Part shown: positions 37,085 to 45,318 of the stretch, one piece after another
How positions within the stretch are numbered: position 1 is the stretch's first letter
Layout: each line of letters opens with the position of its first letter
NCBI RefSeq assembly: GCF_002001125.1
Contig: NZ_MUNV01000026.1
Location: forward strand, 372,001 to 436,000
Length of the DNA stretch: 64,000 bases
Origin: Rhodanobacter sp. B04
GTDB taxonomy: Bacteria; Pseudomonadota; Gammaproteobacteria; Xanthomonadales; Rhodanobacteraceae
Direction of reading: 5' to 3'
Translations under genes and position numbers: made by a program
The notes under the pieces: model-generated
Told to the model about the DNA's origin: nothing
The model's input: the letters and a program-made list of their open reading frames with translations, nothing else
Databases searched by the model: none

Positions 37085-37103
37085 GCGGCCGGAGTCGGGC
37101 CGC
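37085..37103 (+). terminator. Weak hairpin after msrA
   Basis: GCGGCC (37085-37090) and GGCCGC (37098-37103) form a perfect 6-bp stem with a 7-base loop, 38 bases past the msrA stop. There is no T-run, so termination is only suggested. Confidence 0.35.
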
Positions 37104-37236
37104 CATGCTTGCGATCAGCGCAGCGTGATGTTCCCCTGTGGCTTGCTGCCGCATGTCGATTTCTGACGTGCCCGTTCGACGCAAGAGTGAGGCTGCCGAC
37201 CAGGCGGCACAAACCCGCCATCAGCGAGGTCCACGC

Positions 37237-38718
37237 ATGAACAAGGCGTCCATCGAGCATCCGATCGTGGCGCCGTCAGGTCGGCATGCGCACCGCGAGC
37301 GGCGCTGGCTGGCCTTGCTGGTGCTGTGCCTGGGCGTCCTGATGATCGTGCTCGACACGACGATCGTGAATGTCGCGTTGCCATCGATCAAGGCGGACTT
37401 GAAATTCTCCGAGACGACGCTGGCCTGGGTGGTGAATGCGTACATGTTGACCTATGGCGGCTTCCTGCTGCTTGGCGGCCGGCTCGGTGATCTTTACGGG
37501 CATCGGCGCGTGTTCCTGATCGGCATCGTGGTGTTCACGCTGGCATCGCTGGCCTGCGGGGTGTCCACCACGCAGGCCGCGCTGGTGGTTGCGCGCTGCG
37601 TGCAGGGGCTCGGCGGCGCCGTGGTAACGGCGGTGGCGCTGTCGCTGATCATGGATTTGTTTACCGAAGCGGCAGATCGCGCCAGGGCGATGGGTGTCTA
37701 CGGTTTCGTCTGCGCCGGCGGTGGCAGCCTCGGTGCGATGCTGGGCGGCGTGCTGACCAGCAGCCTGAGCTGGCATTGGGTGTTCCTGGTCAACCTGCCG
37801 ATCGGCATCGGCGTGGTCGTGCTTTCCCTGCGGCTGTTGCCGGCGGTGTTGGGCGAGGCGGCATCACGGCATCTGGATGTGCTCGGTGCGGTGAGCGTGA
37901 CCGCCGCGCTGATGCTTGCCGTCTATGCCATCGTCAACGGCAACGAATTGGGTTGGACATCGCGGCGTACGCTCGGGCAACTGCTGGTCGCGGTCGTCTT
38001 GCTGGCGCTGTTCCTGCTGGTTGAAGCGCGCGTGCGCGTGCCATTGATGCCGCTTCGGCTTTTCAGGCTGCGCAATCTTGTGTTGTCCAATATCGTCGGC
38101 GTGCTGTGGGCGGCAGCGATGTTTGCGTGGTTCTTCTTGTCCGCGCTCTACATGCAGCTGGTGCTCGGCTATGACCCGATGCAGGTGGGGCTGGCCTTCC
38201 TGCCAGCCAATCTGATCATGGCGGCATTCTCGCTGGGGATCTCGGCGAAGCTGGTGATGCGCTTCGGTATCCGTCGCCCGCTGGCGCTTGGCCTCCTGCT
38301 GGCTGCGGCGGGCTTGCTGCTGTTCGCGCGGGCGCCGGCCGCAGGCCGCTTCGTGATCGATATCCTGCCCGGCATGGTGCTGCTTGGCCTGGGTGCCGGC
38401 ATCGCACTCAACCCCGTGCTGCTGGCCGCCATGAACGATGTGTCGCCCGCGGAGTCCGGTCTGGCTTCCGGCGTGGTCAACACGGCTTTCATGATGGGCG
38501 GCGCACTGGGCCTGGCCATTCTTGCCAGCCTGGCGGCTTCCCGCAGCGGAGTCCTGCTGGCGAGCGGCCTTGCGGCGCCCGCTGCGCTTGCTGGCGGCTA
38601 CCAGGCCGCTTTCCTGGCGGGGGCCTGTTTCGCCGTGCTTGGCGCGTCGCTTGCCGCTGCGCTGTTGCGCACGAACGCGGGTGTGAGGGAACGCGACCAG
38701 CCCGTATCGATGCCTTGA
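37237..38718 (+). CDS. MFS drug exporter, DHA2 (EmrB/QacA) family
   Basis: This 493-residue protein has 14 predicted membrane helices. The DHA2 opening motif LDTTIVNVALPSIK (residues ~38-50) and the loop GGRLGDLYGHRR after helix 2 are present, as are GxxxGPxxGG-like residues of helix 5 in CAGGGSLGAMLGGVL. It probably exports lipophilic compounds with protons. No periplasmic adaptor (EmrA type) is adjacent, so it may act alone or with an adaptor elsewhere. GAGG lies eight bases before ATG 37237. Confidence 0.93.
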   Translation: MNKASIEHPIVAPSGRHAHRERRWLALLVLCLGVLMIVLDTTIVNVALPSIKADLKFSETTLAWVVNAYMLTYGGFLLLGGRLGDLYGHRRVFLIGIVVFTLASLACGVSTTQAALVVARCVQGLGGAVVTAVALSLIMDLFTEAADRARAMGVYGFVCAGGGSLGAMLGGVLTSSLSWHWVFLVNLPIGIGVVVLSLRLLPAVLGEAASRHLDVLGAVSVTAALMLAVYAIVNGNELGWTSRRTLGQLLVAVVLLALFLLVEARVRVPLMPLRLFRLRNLVLSNIVGVLWAAAMFAWFFLSALYMQLVLGYDPMQVGLAFLPANLIMAAFSLGISAKLVMRFGIRRPLALGLLLAAAGLLLFARAPAAGRFVIDILPGMVLLGLGAGIALNPVLLAAMNDVSPAESGLASGVVNTAFMMGGALGLAILASLAASRSGVLLASGLAAPAALAGGYQAAFLAGACFAVLGASLAAALLRTNAGVRERDQPVSMP

Positions 38719-38734
38719 ATGCCAGCCGTCGCCC

Positions 38735-38762
38735 GGGCGCATTCCGATGCCGGAATGCGCCC
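38735..38762. terminator. Hairpin terminator between convergent genes
   Basis: GGGCGCATTCCG (38735-38746) and CGGAATGCGCCC (38751-38762) form a perfect 12-bp stem with an ATGC loop, then CTTTGAAGTGT on the plus strand. It lies 17 bases after the exporter stop and 15 bases from the SDR stop, and can serve both genes. Confidence 0.85.
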
Positions 38763-38776
38763 CTTTGAAGTGTCGC

Positions 38777-39523
38777 TTAACGCACACCACCGCCGGCAAG
38801 CAGCTGCTCGCCGGTCAGCCAATACGAATCATCCGAAGCCAGGAACACGGCGATCGAGGCGATGTCGTTCGGTTGGCCGAGTCGACCCAGCGGGGTTTGC
38901 GCGACGGTGCCCGCTTCGAAATCCGAACCGATGAAACCGGCAGCATGAGTGCCTTCGGTTTCGATCATGCCCGGGTTCAGCGCGTTGACACGGATTTTGC
39001 GCGGGCCCAGTTCACGCGAAAGCACACCGGTGATGGCGTCCACTGCACCCTTGGTGCCGGTGTAGATCGCGCTACCCGGTGGAGTGATGCGGGTGACGAC
39101 CGAGCCGATGTTGATGATGCTGGAGCCCTCGCCGAGATGCTTGCTGGCGGCCTGGGTCGTCAGCAGCAAGCCGAGCACGTTGATGTTGAAGTGCCGGTGG
39201 AAGTCTTCCTCGGTGATGCTCTCGAGCGGGGAGAACCCGTAGACGCCGGAATTGTTGACGAGGATGTCCAGCCGGCCGAACTGCGCGATGGCCGCGTCGA
39301 CGATGGCTTGCGCATCGGCGGCCTTGGAGACGTCGCCGCGCACGGCAACCGCCTTGCCGCCGGCTGCGCCGATCTCGGCGACGACGCTTTCGGCGCCGGT
39401 CTTGCTGGAAGCGTAATTGACGACGACGGACGCGCCGGCGGCGGCCAGTGATTTGGCAATGGCCGCGCCAATGCCTTTGGATGCGCCAGTGACGATGGCG
39501 ACTTTACCGGTGAGCTTGCTCAT
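38777..39523 (-). CDS. Classical short-chain dehydrogenase/reductase
   Basis: This 248-residue SDR has TGASKGIGAAIAK (residues 11-23) for NAD(P) binding, NNSGVYG near residue 90, catalytic Ser in IGSVV, the YTGTK pair near 154 and NPGMIETEG. It resembles glucose 1-dehydrogenase/FabG-like enzymes of the kind that sit beside their own regulator. It is divergent from the ArsR-family gene, with the palindrome at 39566-39586 between them, so its expression is probably controlled by that repressor. Confidence 0.92.
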   Translation of the reverse strand: MSKLTGKVAIVTGASKGIGAAIAKSLAAAGASVVVNYASSKTGAESVVAEIGAAGGKAVAVRGDVSKAADAQAIVDAAIAQFGRLDILVNNSGVYGFSPLESITEEDFHRHFNINVLGLLLTTQAASKHLGEGSSIINIGSVVTRITPPGSAIYTGTKGAVDAITGVLSRELGPRKIRVNALNPGMIETEGTHAAGFIGSDFEAGTVAQTPLGRLGQPNDIASIAVFLASDDSYWLTGEQLLAGGGVR

Positions 39524-39565
39524 GACGTTTCCTGCGGTGGGTGGTGGTAATGTTCTGTACTCCAT

Positions 39566-39586
39566 TAGTTCGTAACTTATGAACTA
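39566..39586. promoter_or_regulatory. 21-bp palindromic operator between SDR and ArsR genes
   Basis: TAGTTCGTAA, a central C, and TTATGAACTA form a palindrome matching at 9 of 10 arm positions. It lies 43 bases before the SDR start and 10 bases before the ArsR-type gene, the position expected of an autoregulatory operator overlapping two divergent promoters. The AT-rich sequence stands out from the GC-rich background. Confidence 0.7.
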
Positions 39587-39595
39587 TGGAACTAG

Positions 39596-40006
39596 ATGTC
39601 AAGGGCTGCTACCATCAAAACCATGAGGCCGCTGATTCACCCAACGATCGAAGACATCACCGTCGAGGGCATCCTGCATGCCTTGTCCGATCCTGTGCGG
39701 GTGGCGATCTACGCGGAACTGGCGGGTGCGACGTGCACCAACATCTGCTCGAACTTCCTGCAGATCAGCGACCGCAACATCCCCAAGTCCACGCTTTCAC
39801 AGCACTTCCGCGCGCTCAGGGAGGCTGGGCTGGTGCGTAGCGAACGGCATGGCGTGGAAATGCACAACACCAGCCGTTGCCATGAAATCGAGCAGCGCTT
39901 CCCTGGATTGCTTCCCGCGATCTTGAACGCACATCGCGTCCAGGCTGCGGGCCGTACCCGCGCCGTCAAGCGCAAGCAGGCCACCGCCAGGAAGCAGGGC
40001 GGCTGA
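39596..40006 (+). CDS. ArsR-family winged-helix regulator
   Basis: This 136-residue protein has a winged HTH (residues ~25-95): ILHALSDPVRVAIYAELAG, then IPKSTLSQHFRALREAGLV and SERHGVEMHNTSR. The metal-site cysteines of ArsR/SmtB are absent from the recognition helix; CTNICSN near residue 47 holds two cysteines that could sense redox or electrophiles. The basic tail (RAVKRKQATARKQGG) is extra. ATG 39623 is a second possible start. It probably binds the adjacent palindrome and represses the SDR gene. Confidence 0.88.
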   Translation: MSRAATIKTMRPLIHPTIEDITVEGILHALSDPVRVAIYAELAGATCTNICSNFLQISDRNIPKSTLSQHFRALREAGLVRSERHGVEMHNTSRCHEIEQRFPGLLPAILNAHRVQAAGRTRAVKRKQATARKQGG

Positions 40007-40055
40007 GACGGGCGGCGAAGGAGCGGTGTGCGCTTTTCGGCGGCGGCACTCCGGA

Positions 40056-41603
40056 TCAGGTGCCGGTCCTGGGTGCAGCAAACATCAAGATGGTGATTTC
40101 CTTGCCCTCGGGGATTTCCAGGGCAGGTGTGCCCAGCGCGGCGACGCGCGTTTTGAACGCGTCGAGTTCCTCGCGCTGGCCCATCGCCGAACGACCGTTC
40201 ACCGCCCAGACGCGGCTGCCTTGTTTCCAGCGCGCCAACGCCACGTCGAATCGAGGCGTTACCAGTGCGGTGCTGCCGATCGGCGTGGCGTCCTTTGGCT
40301 GCAGCACGGCGAGCATGGTGGGCGCATTCGGATCGCCGGTGAATACCGTATCGCCAGGGCGGACGTTGGCGGCCAGCGTGGCGGCGGCCTTGTCCCAGCG
40401 CGGTTTCGTCTCGGTCCTGTAGACCGGTGCAAGATTGACCGCGCACAACAGCAGGAGTGCCGCAACCGCTGCCGGTACGATTCGGCGTGGCAGCGCGGTG
40501 GCGCCGATCCCGGCCAGGATGAAAAACGGTGCCGCGCTCCACAGGATATAGCGCGGCAACACCATGGACTTGACCAGCGAAATGGCCAGCAGCAACAGCG
40601 GCAATGCCGCGAAGCCCAGCAGCAGGACGCGGCCTTCCAGTCGTCCGCGCATGCGGAACAACCCGATACCGCCTAGTACGGCCACCAGCAGCCCGAGCAA
40701 GGGCACGGCCGTGGGCAGCACGCTGAAACGCACTACGGCAGCGATACGCATCAGGTAAGCACTCTTGGCGGCGACCTGGAGATTTCGCCAGCTCAAGGGA
40801 GGGATCCAGTCGAATTTCTGCAGCATCTGGCCATCGCTGGCCGCCAGTATCGCGCCGTAAAAGGGCACGCAGCACGCGAGGATGACTGCCAGGCTCAGCA
40901 GCCAGTTGTGCCAAAAGCCCGTGCTCTGCGCTGGCGGTTGGGTGCCGCGCAGGCTGCGCCAGATCAGCAACATCGAGATGTTGGCGGCAATCAGCCAGGG
41001 AGCCGCATCGCCGAGCACATCCAGTGCGGCGATCGTGCCGACCACGTAGGAAACCCAGCCGCAGCGGTCGAATCCGGCGTGGCGGATGCCCAGCGAAGCC
41101 CGCACGGGATTTTGCGCAAGGCGCACCAGGCCCCACAGGGCGACGGTGATCAGCAAGGTGACGAGCGTATACGAGCGTGCCTCCTGGCCGTATTGCACCT
41201 GCAGCGGCGACAACGCCATCAACAGGCCAGCGACGATCGCGGCACTGCGGCCGCCGATGCGTCGCGCAATGACGAACACCATGCCTGCCGACAAGGCGCC
41301 GAACAACGCCGACGGTATCCGCAACCATGCGTTGGCTGAATCCAATTGCGAGAACAGCTGCAGCATCAGGAAATAACTCGGCATGTGCCGGTTGCTGAAG
41401 CTGTCGGCGATCAGGCCACCGAGGTCGAGATGAATACGCTGATAGGTCAGTGCCTCGTCGAGCCAGAACGGCTGGCTTTCGATGTGCAGCAGCCGCGCCG
41501 TCAGGCCGATGAGCAGGATCGACAGCACCCACGCGATGTCGCCCGTCGACCATGCTCCGACGGCGCCGGCTTGCTGCGGATCGCTGGCCTTGAGTGTGTT
41601 CAC
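40056..41603 (-). CDS. GT39-like membrane glycosyltransferase (ArnT/PMT superfamily)
   Basis: The 515-residue product has about 11 membrane helices. The first periplasmic loop has FWLDEALTYQRI with the catalytic-type Asp-Glu pair, followed by SNRHMPSYFLMLQLF and SPLQVQYGQEARSY, the pattern of dolichyl/undecaprenyl-phosphate-sugar transferases (PMT_2). It ends in a periplasmic domain. The acceptor is unknown. GTG 41603 is the only start in frame, without an obvious ribosome site. Confidence 0.85.
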   Translation of the reverse strand: MNTLKASDPQQAGAVGAWSTGDIAWVLSILLIGLTARLLHIESQPFWLDEALTYQRIHLDLGGLIADSFSNRHMPSYFLMLQLFSQLDSANAWLRIPSALFGALSAGMVFVIARRIGGRSAAIVAGLLMALSPLQVQYGQEARSYTLVTLLITVALWGLVRLAQNPVRASLGIRHAGFDRCGWVSYVVGTIAALDVLGDAAPWLIAANISMLLIWRSLRGTQPPAQSTGFWHNWLLSLAVILACCVPFYGAILAASDGQMLQKFDWIPPLSWRNLQVAAKSAYLMRIAAVVRFSVLPTAVPLLGLLVAVLGGIGLFRMRGRLEGRVLLLGFAALPLLLLAISLVKSMVLPRYILWSAAPFFILAGIGATALPRRIVPAAVAALLLLCAVNLAPVYRTETKPRWDKAAATLAANVRPGDTVFTGDPNAPTMLAVLQPKDATPIGSTALVTPRFDVALARWKQGSRVWAVNGRSAMGQREELDAFKTRVAALGTPALEIPEGKEITILMFAAPRTGT

Positions 41604-42146
41604 GTCGAAGCAGCCATGGTGATTGCAGTGGTGATACGAACAGCCATGGCACGGCGCGGCATGGATGGGTAGTGTTTCACGGGCGTGACAGTTCGGCGGT
41701 CTATCCAGGCAGGAATGTGGAATCTAACGCGGCTGGAATGAATCGGTTGTCTGCAAGGTGCGGTGGGTTGGGACGCGTTCAGTGCGGGGCTGGCGATGGC
41801 GGAGCAAGGATGTGTAAAGCGCACGGTCCGACTTCGACCCGGAATGATTCCGCACGGCGGATCTGCGCGGGTGGATCGGTGTCGCACGACAGGCAAGCGC
41901 GCATATTCACCTGGCGTATCGAGCCGGTTCGCTGATTCGATGCATGGATGATTGCGGGGTTTGATGGACGCGCCATCGTCCGGCGCGCGGCTCAAACAGC
42001 CAGCGCCAGGAGCATGCGCCTCCTTTGCATGATCAGGATCAGTGAAAACAGCGTGCTCCGGCCCAGCCGCGCCCTCCGGCTGGCGTGATCGTCCGGCACG
42101 GACGCAGGTCGTCAGGCTGATGCTGTCGACCTGACCGGCGGGTGCA
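41604..42146. other. Intergenic region, 543 bases, no clear gene
   Basis: The GT39-like gene starts at the left edge and the DUF899 gene ends at the right edge, both on the minus strand. CCAGCCG (42063-42069) and CGGCTGG (42077-42083) form a perfect 7-bp hairpin that may terminate the DUF899 transcript. A 42-codon plus-strand frame starting near 41810 has GGAGCAAGG before its ATG but looks unlike a protein. I see no other structure. Confidence 0.5.
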
Positions 42147-42857
42147 TCAGGTCGGGTAGTCGAGCCTTGGATACCAGTTGGTGCCGCGCCCTTCGGGTGT
42201 GACGTCGAGGATGGTCCAGAGCGGCATCAGGTCGGGTGCGCCGCGTGCATCCTGGCCGGGATCGGCGCTTTCCGAACCCATCTCGCCGCTCCAGAAGTGG
42301 CGGATCGTGCCGTCGCGGCGGGTGAACACAGTGAAGGCTGCGTCGTCGCCGCCGTTCTTGTCGATGCCGTGATAATCGCGGCTGAAGTTGCCGTTGCTGT
42401 CGGAATACAGCCTGAGGTCGCGCCAGCCACGCTCCTGCTTGAAGGCGGCGAGGCGTTCGATCGGCGAGCGTGCGACCACGGCCAGCGCGATGCGTTGGTG
42501 GATGTCGCGGGCCTCGCCGTCCCACGCGCTCAGCAGCGACGTGCACATCGGGCAGGGCCGCTCGCGCTGCGGGCCGAACATGTAGCTGTAGACGACCAGG
42601 GTCTGCTTGTCGCCGAACAGGCCGGCGAGGTCGAGCGGCCCGTGTTCGCCTTCGAAGCGGTAGTCGCCGGTCACCTCGCCGCCGGGCGGAAGTGCGCGGC
42701 GTTGTTCGGCGACGCGTTCGATGTGCCGGCGCAGTTCGATTTCCTCGATGAACAGCGCATTGCGCGCGCGACGGTACTCCGCGCTTTCGTTAGGGAAGCG
42801 CATGCCGTTGCGTTTGGCCAGTTCGGCAGCGGGAACAAGTGCGGATGTGTCGGTCAT
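42147..42857 (-). CDS. DUF899 thioredoxin-like protein
   Basis: This 236-residue protein has the DUF899 (AhpC-TSA-like) pattern: a charged N-terminal helix with EEIELRRHIERVAEQRRALP, then YRFEGEHGPLDLAGLFGD, the active-site-like CPMCTSLLSAWDG near residue 98, RDYHGIDKNGGDDAAFTVF and a closing WTILDVTPEGRGTNW. The C-x-x-C in a thioredoxin fold suggests thiol chemistry, but no activity is established. GGAG precedes ATG 42857. It is followed by a hairpin at 42063-42083 and shares its strand with the GST gene upstream. Confidence 0.85.
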   Translation of the reverse strand: MTDTSALVPAAELAKRNGMRFPNESAEYRRARNALFIEEIELRRHIERVAEQRRALPPGGEVTGDYRFEGEHGPLDLAGLFGDKQTLVVYSYMFGPQRERPCPMCTSLLSAWDGEARDIHQRIALAVVARSPIERLAAFKQERGWRDLRLYSDSNGNFSRDYHGIDKNGGDDAAFTVFTRRDGTIRHFWSGEMGSESADPGQDARGAPDLMPLWTILDVTPEGRGTNWYPRLDYPT

Positions 42858-42910
42858 GCTCAGTCTCCGGTTGGGGCAGGCATCCATCGTTTTGATTGAT
42901 GCGCAACGGA

Positions 42911-43570
42911 TCAATCGCGATCGGGTGCGCCGAGCGGGAACAGCGGGCGATACGGGCGTGCTTCGTCGACGGCACGCGCGAACGACGGTCGCGCCAGCAG
43001 TCGCTTCCGGTAGGCGATCACGTTGGCGAATGAGGCGTCGATGCGATGCGTCCAGTCGGCATAGAACAGGAACGGCGCGGCGCCGCAATCGGCGAGGCTG
43101 AAGCGGTCACCAGCGGCCCATTCACGGTCGGCCATGACCTTGTCGAGCCAGCCGTAAGCGGTGTCGAGCGTGTGGCGTGCTTCGGCCACACCGCAAGGGT
43201 CGCGATCGGCTGCGGAGCGCAGGCTGTCGGCCACGATTTTCTGCTGCGGGGTCGAGATGTAGTTGTCGAAGAAGCGATCCATGCTGCGAACCTCGACCGC
43301 GGCGCGGGCATCCGCAGGAAGCAGCGACACGGGGCCTGGGTGATGCAGGCCGAGGTGCTCGATGATGATGCTCGCCTCGGCGACCACGCGGCCCTCGTCC
43401 ACCAGCACGGGAAAGCGCCTCAGTGGCCAGAGCGTCGCGAATTCCTCGAACAGCTGCGGGTCGTCTTGTGACAGCCGGCGCCATTCGAACGGCGTGTCGT
43501 TCTCGTACAACGCAACCAGCGCTTTCTGGCAGTAAGAGGAAAAGGGGTGGGCGTAGAGCTTGAGCGTCAT
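42911..43570 (-). CDS. Glutathione S-transferase, full length
   Basis: The 219-residue enzyme has the N-terminal thioredoxin-like domain (residues 1-80: YAHPFSSYCQKALVALYEND, with a Ser/Cys near the start that could activate glutathione, and FPVLVDEGRVVAEASIIIEHL) and a helical C-terminal domain (~95-205, FSLADCGAAPFLFYADW). It probably conjugates glutathione in the cytosol. GAGG nine bases before ATG 43570 supports the start. It is 53 bases upstream of DUF899 on the same strand, so the two may form an operon. Confidence 0.92.
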   Translation of the reverse strand: MTLKLYAHPFSSYCQKALVALYENDTPFEWRRLSQDDPQLFEEFATLWPLRRFPVLVDEGRVVAEASIIIEHLGLHHPGPVSLLPADARAAVEVRSMDRFFDNYISTPQQKIVADSLRSAADRDPCGVAEARHTLDTAYGWLDKVMADREWAAGDRFSLADCGAAPFLFYADWTHRIDASFANVIAYRKRLLARPSFARAVDEARPYRPLFPLGAPDRD

Positions 43571-43776
43571 AGTGGATGGCCTCGCGCGCGTGGTTCTTCC
43601 CGTACGACGAATGGGCATTCGCGATATCGACACGGTGCGGCTGAATCGGGCTGGTTTCTGTTGTCGCTGCTCTGGTCCAGCGGACATGTCGAGCAAGAGT
43701 ATGGAGCTGCCCACGGCTACGATGCACGATGGCAGGTGGAATTCCGGGCGATTGAGCGATTGCTCAAAGAGCATCG

Positions 43777-45210
43777 CTATGTCGTGACGAGCAACGGTTG
43801 CTCAACCAGCGCGCGATGCAGATTTTGCAACGCGGTCAGAAGTTCACCCGGCTCGCGCATCGACTTGCGCGCTGCACCGACGGCCCGGCGCACTGCGCCA
43901 GGTGTTTCGCTTTTGTGGATCAGGGCGATCGCGGGATCGCGGCAAGCCACCAGCGCATCCACCCAGTCGGCTGGCTGCAATGCCTGGAAGCTTCTTGTCG
44001 CCAGACGGCTTGCCCGAAACGCTGGGGCCAGCTGTTCGACGGCGGCAACCGCGGCGACAAAGCCGGCGGGCGTTCGCACGGGCTGCGCGGGATCCAGCGC
44101 ATCGGCGAGGGCCGCCAGTGCATCGGCCAGGCGTCGGCGCAGCACGGCGGTCGAGCGCACGGGCAGCACGAACCAGGCGGAGAGGATGCCGATCACGGCA
44201 CCGATCACGATTTCCTCCAGCCGGGGCCACAGGACGAGCGGTGCCGACGTACCGGAGAAACCTTGCAGCAGGGCCAGCGCAAGGGTGACGAACAACGCCC
44301 ACCATGCGTAACCCAGCGGGCGCAGCCACACGCCGAGAAAAATGGCGACCAGGATCAGCGCGACGGTGCTCGAGTCGTGGGATCCGAGATGGACGGTGAA
44401 CACCAGGGCGATGACCGTGCCGGCCGCCGCACCCAGCACGCGCAGCATGCTTTTGTACACCACATCCAGCCGGCCACGATTGCCGCTGATGACGATGAAC
44501 GCAGTGAGCACGATCCATGCCCACCGCTCGGCGAAAAAGACGTAGCCGACGATGAAGGACACGGTGAGCGCAACGGCCATCTGGATGGCCATCCGGGTGC
44601 TCGCCACCGGGCGCATCGAACTTTCACGTTCCGATATGACCGGTGGACGTTCCGCGACACGCGCCGGTGGCAGAAAGCGCAGGCGACGAGCGAGCGCATG
44701 CAGTGCACTTACCCACAGCAAGGCCAGCAGTGCGATGAGCACGGGCACGATCGGCGCCGGGATGGCGCCGATGGACGCCGCCCGGACATGCGGCGTGGTG
44801 AGCAGCACCACGAACGGCAACGCGATGAGCGAGCCGGCGCGCCGTGCCATGGGACCGAACCGGCGCAGCCAGATCGACACGAACATGCCGGCGACGAAGA
44901 CGAAGGCACCGAGCCACGGCACGCGATGCAACAAAATGCCGACACCGACCGCGACCAGGCCGACGACGGGAAGCGCGATGGCCGCCTCGATGCGGCCTCG
45001 CAGATCGCGGTCGAGGTGGCTGCGCGAGAGCGAGAGACACAACACCACGGCAAGTACCGCTGGGCCCGGCCCGGGTGCGATTGCCAGCGCGCACAACAAG
45101 GTGGCGATGGCAGCCAGCATGGTCACACTGGCTTCCCGCAGCGCATGGAGGAGCCTGGCGATGTTCGCCGTCATGCGCGGTAGAGGTAGCGTCAGGAGCG
45201 CAGGAATCAT
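43777..45210 (-). CDS. FUSC-family inner-membrane exporter
   Basis: This 477-residue protein has two sets of membrane helices (residues ~15-165 and ~215-340), with a cytosolic segment (FLPPARVAERPPVISERESS) between, and a soluble C-terminal tail of helices. The second set with WAWIVLTAFIVISGNRGRLD and VYKSMLRVLGAAAGTVIALV matches the FUSC domain of aromatic-acid exporters (AaeB/YccS type). No membrane-fusion partner is adjacent. ATG 45174 is an alternative start. Confidence 0.88.
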   Translation of the reverse strand: MIPALLTLPLPRMTANIARLLHALREASVTMLAAIATLLCALAIAPGPGPAVLAVVLCLSLSRSHLDRDLRGRIEAAIALPVVGLVAVGVGILLHRVPWLGAFVFVAGMFVSIWLRRFGPMARRAGSLIALPFVVLLTTPHVRAASIGAIPAPIVPVLIALLALLWVSALHALARRLRFLPPARVAERPPVISERESSMRPVASTRMAIQMAVALTVSFIVGYVFFAERWAWIVLTAFIVISGNRGRLDVVYKSMLRVLGAAAGTVIALVFTVHLGSHDSSTVALILVAIFLGVWLRPLGYAWWALFVTLALALLQGFSGTSAPLVLWPRLEEIVIGAVIGILSAWFVLPVRSTAVLRRRLADALAALADALDPAQPVRTPAGFVAAVAAVEQLAPAFRASRLATRSFQALQPADWVDALVACRDPAIALIHKSETPGAVRRAVGAARKSMREPGELLTALQNLHRALVEQPLLVTT

Positions 45211-45268
45211 TCGCGCAGTCTACCGTCGACGCCAGCCATGGAATGCGGCAGGTGGGGAATCAGGACGC

Positions 45269-45301
45269 GGCAAGGGCGGCCCACGCCTGGCCGCCCTTGC
45301 C
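45269..45301 (-). terminator. Strong hairpin terminator of the M28 gene
   Basis: A 13-bp perfect stem (45269-45281 with 45289-45301; arms GGCAAGGGCGGCC and its complement) encloses a 7-base loop. It lies 18 bases past the M28 stop codon. No T-run follows on the minus strand, but length and position make termination likely. Confidence 0.75.
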
Positions 45302-45318
45302 GATGTCAAGCAGGCCGC

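Noticed and set aside
41810-41938. 42-codon plus-strand frame after GGAGCAAGG
   Set aside because: Low-complexity, basic and Ser/Arg-rich, with no resemblance to a protein.
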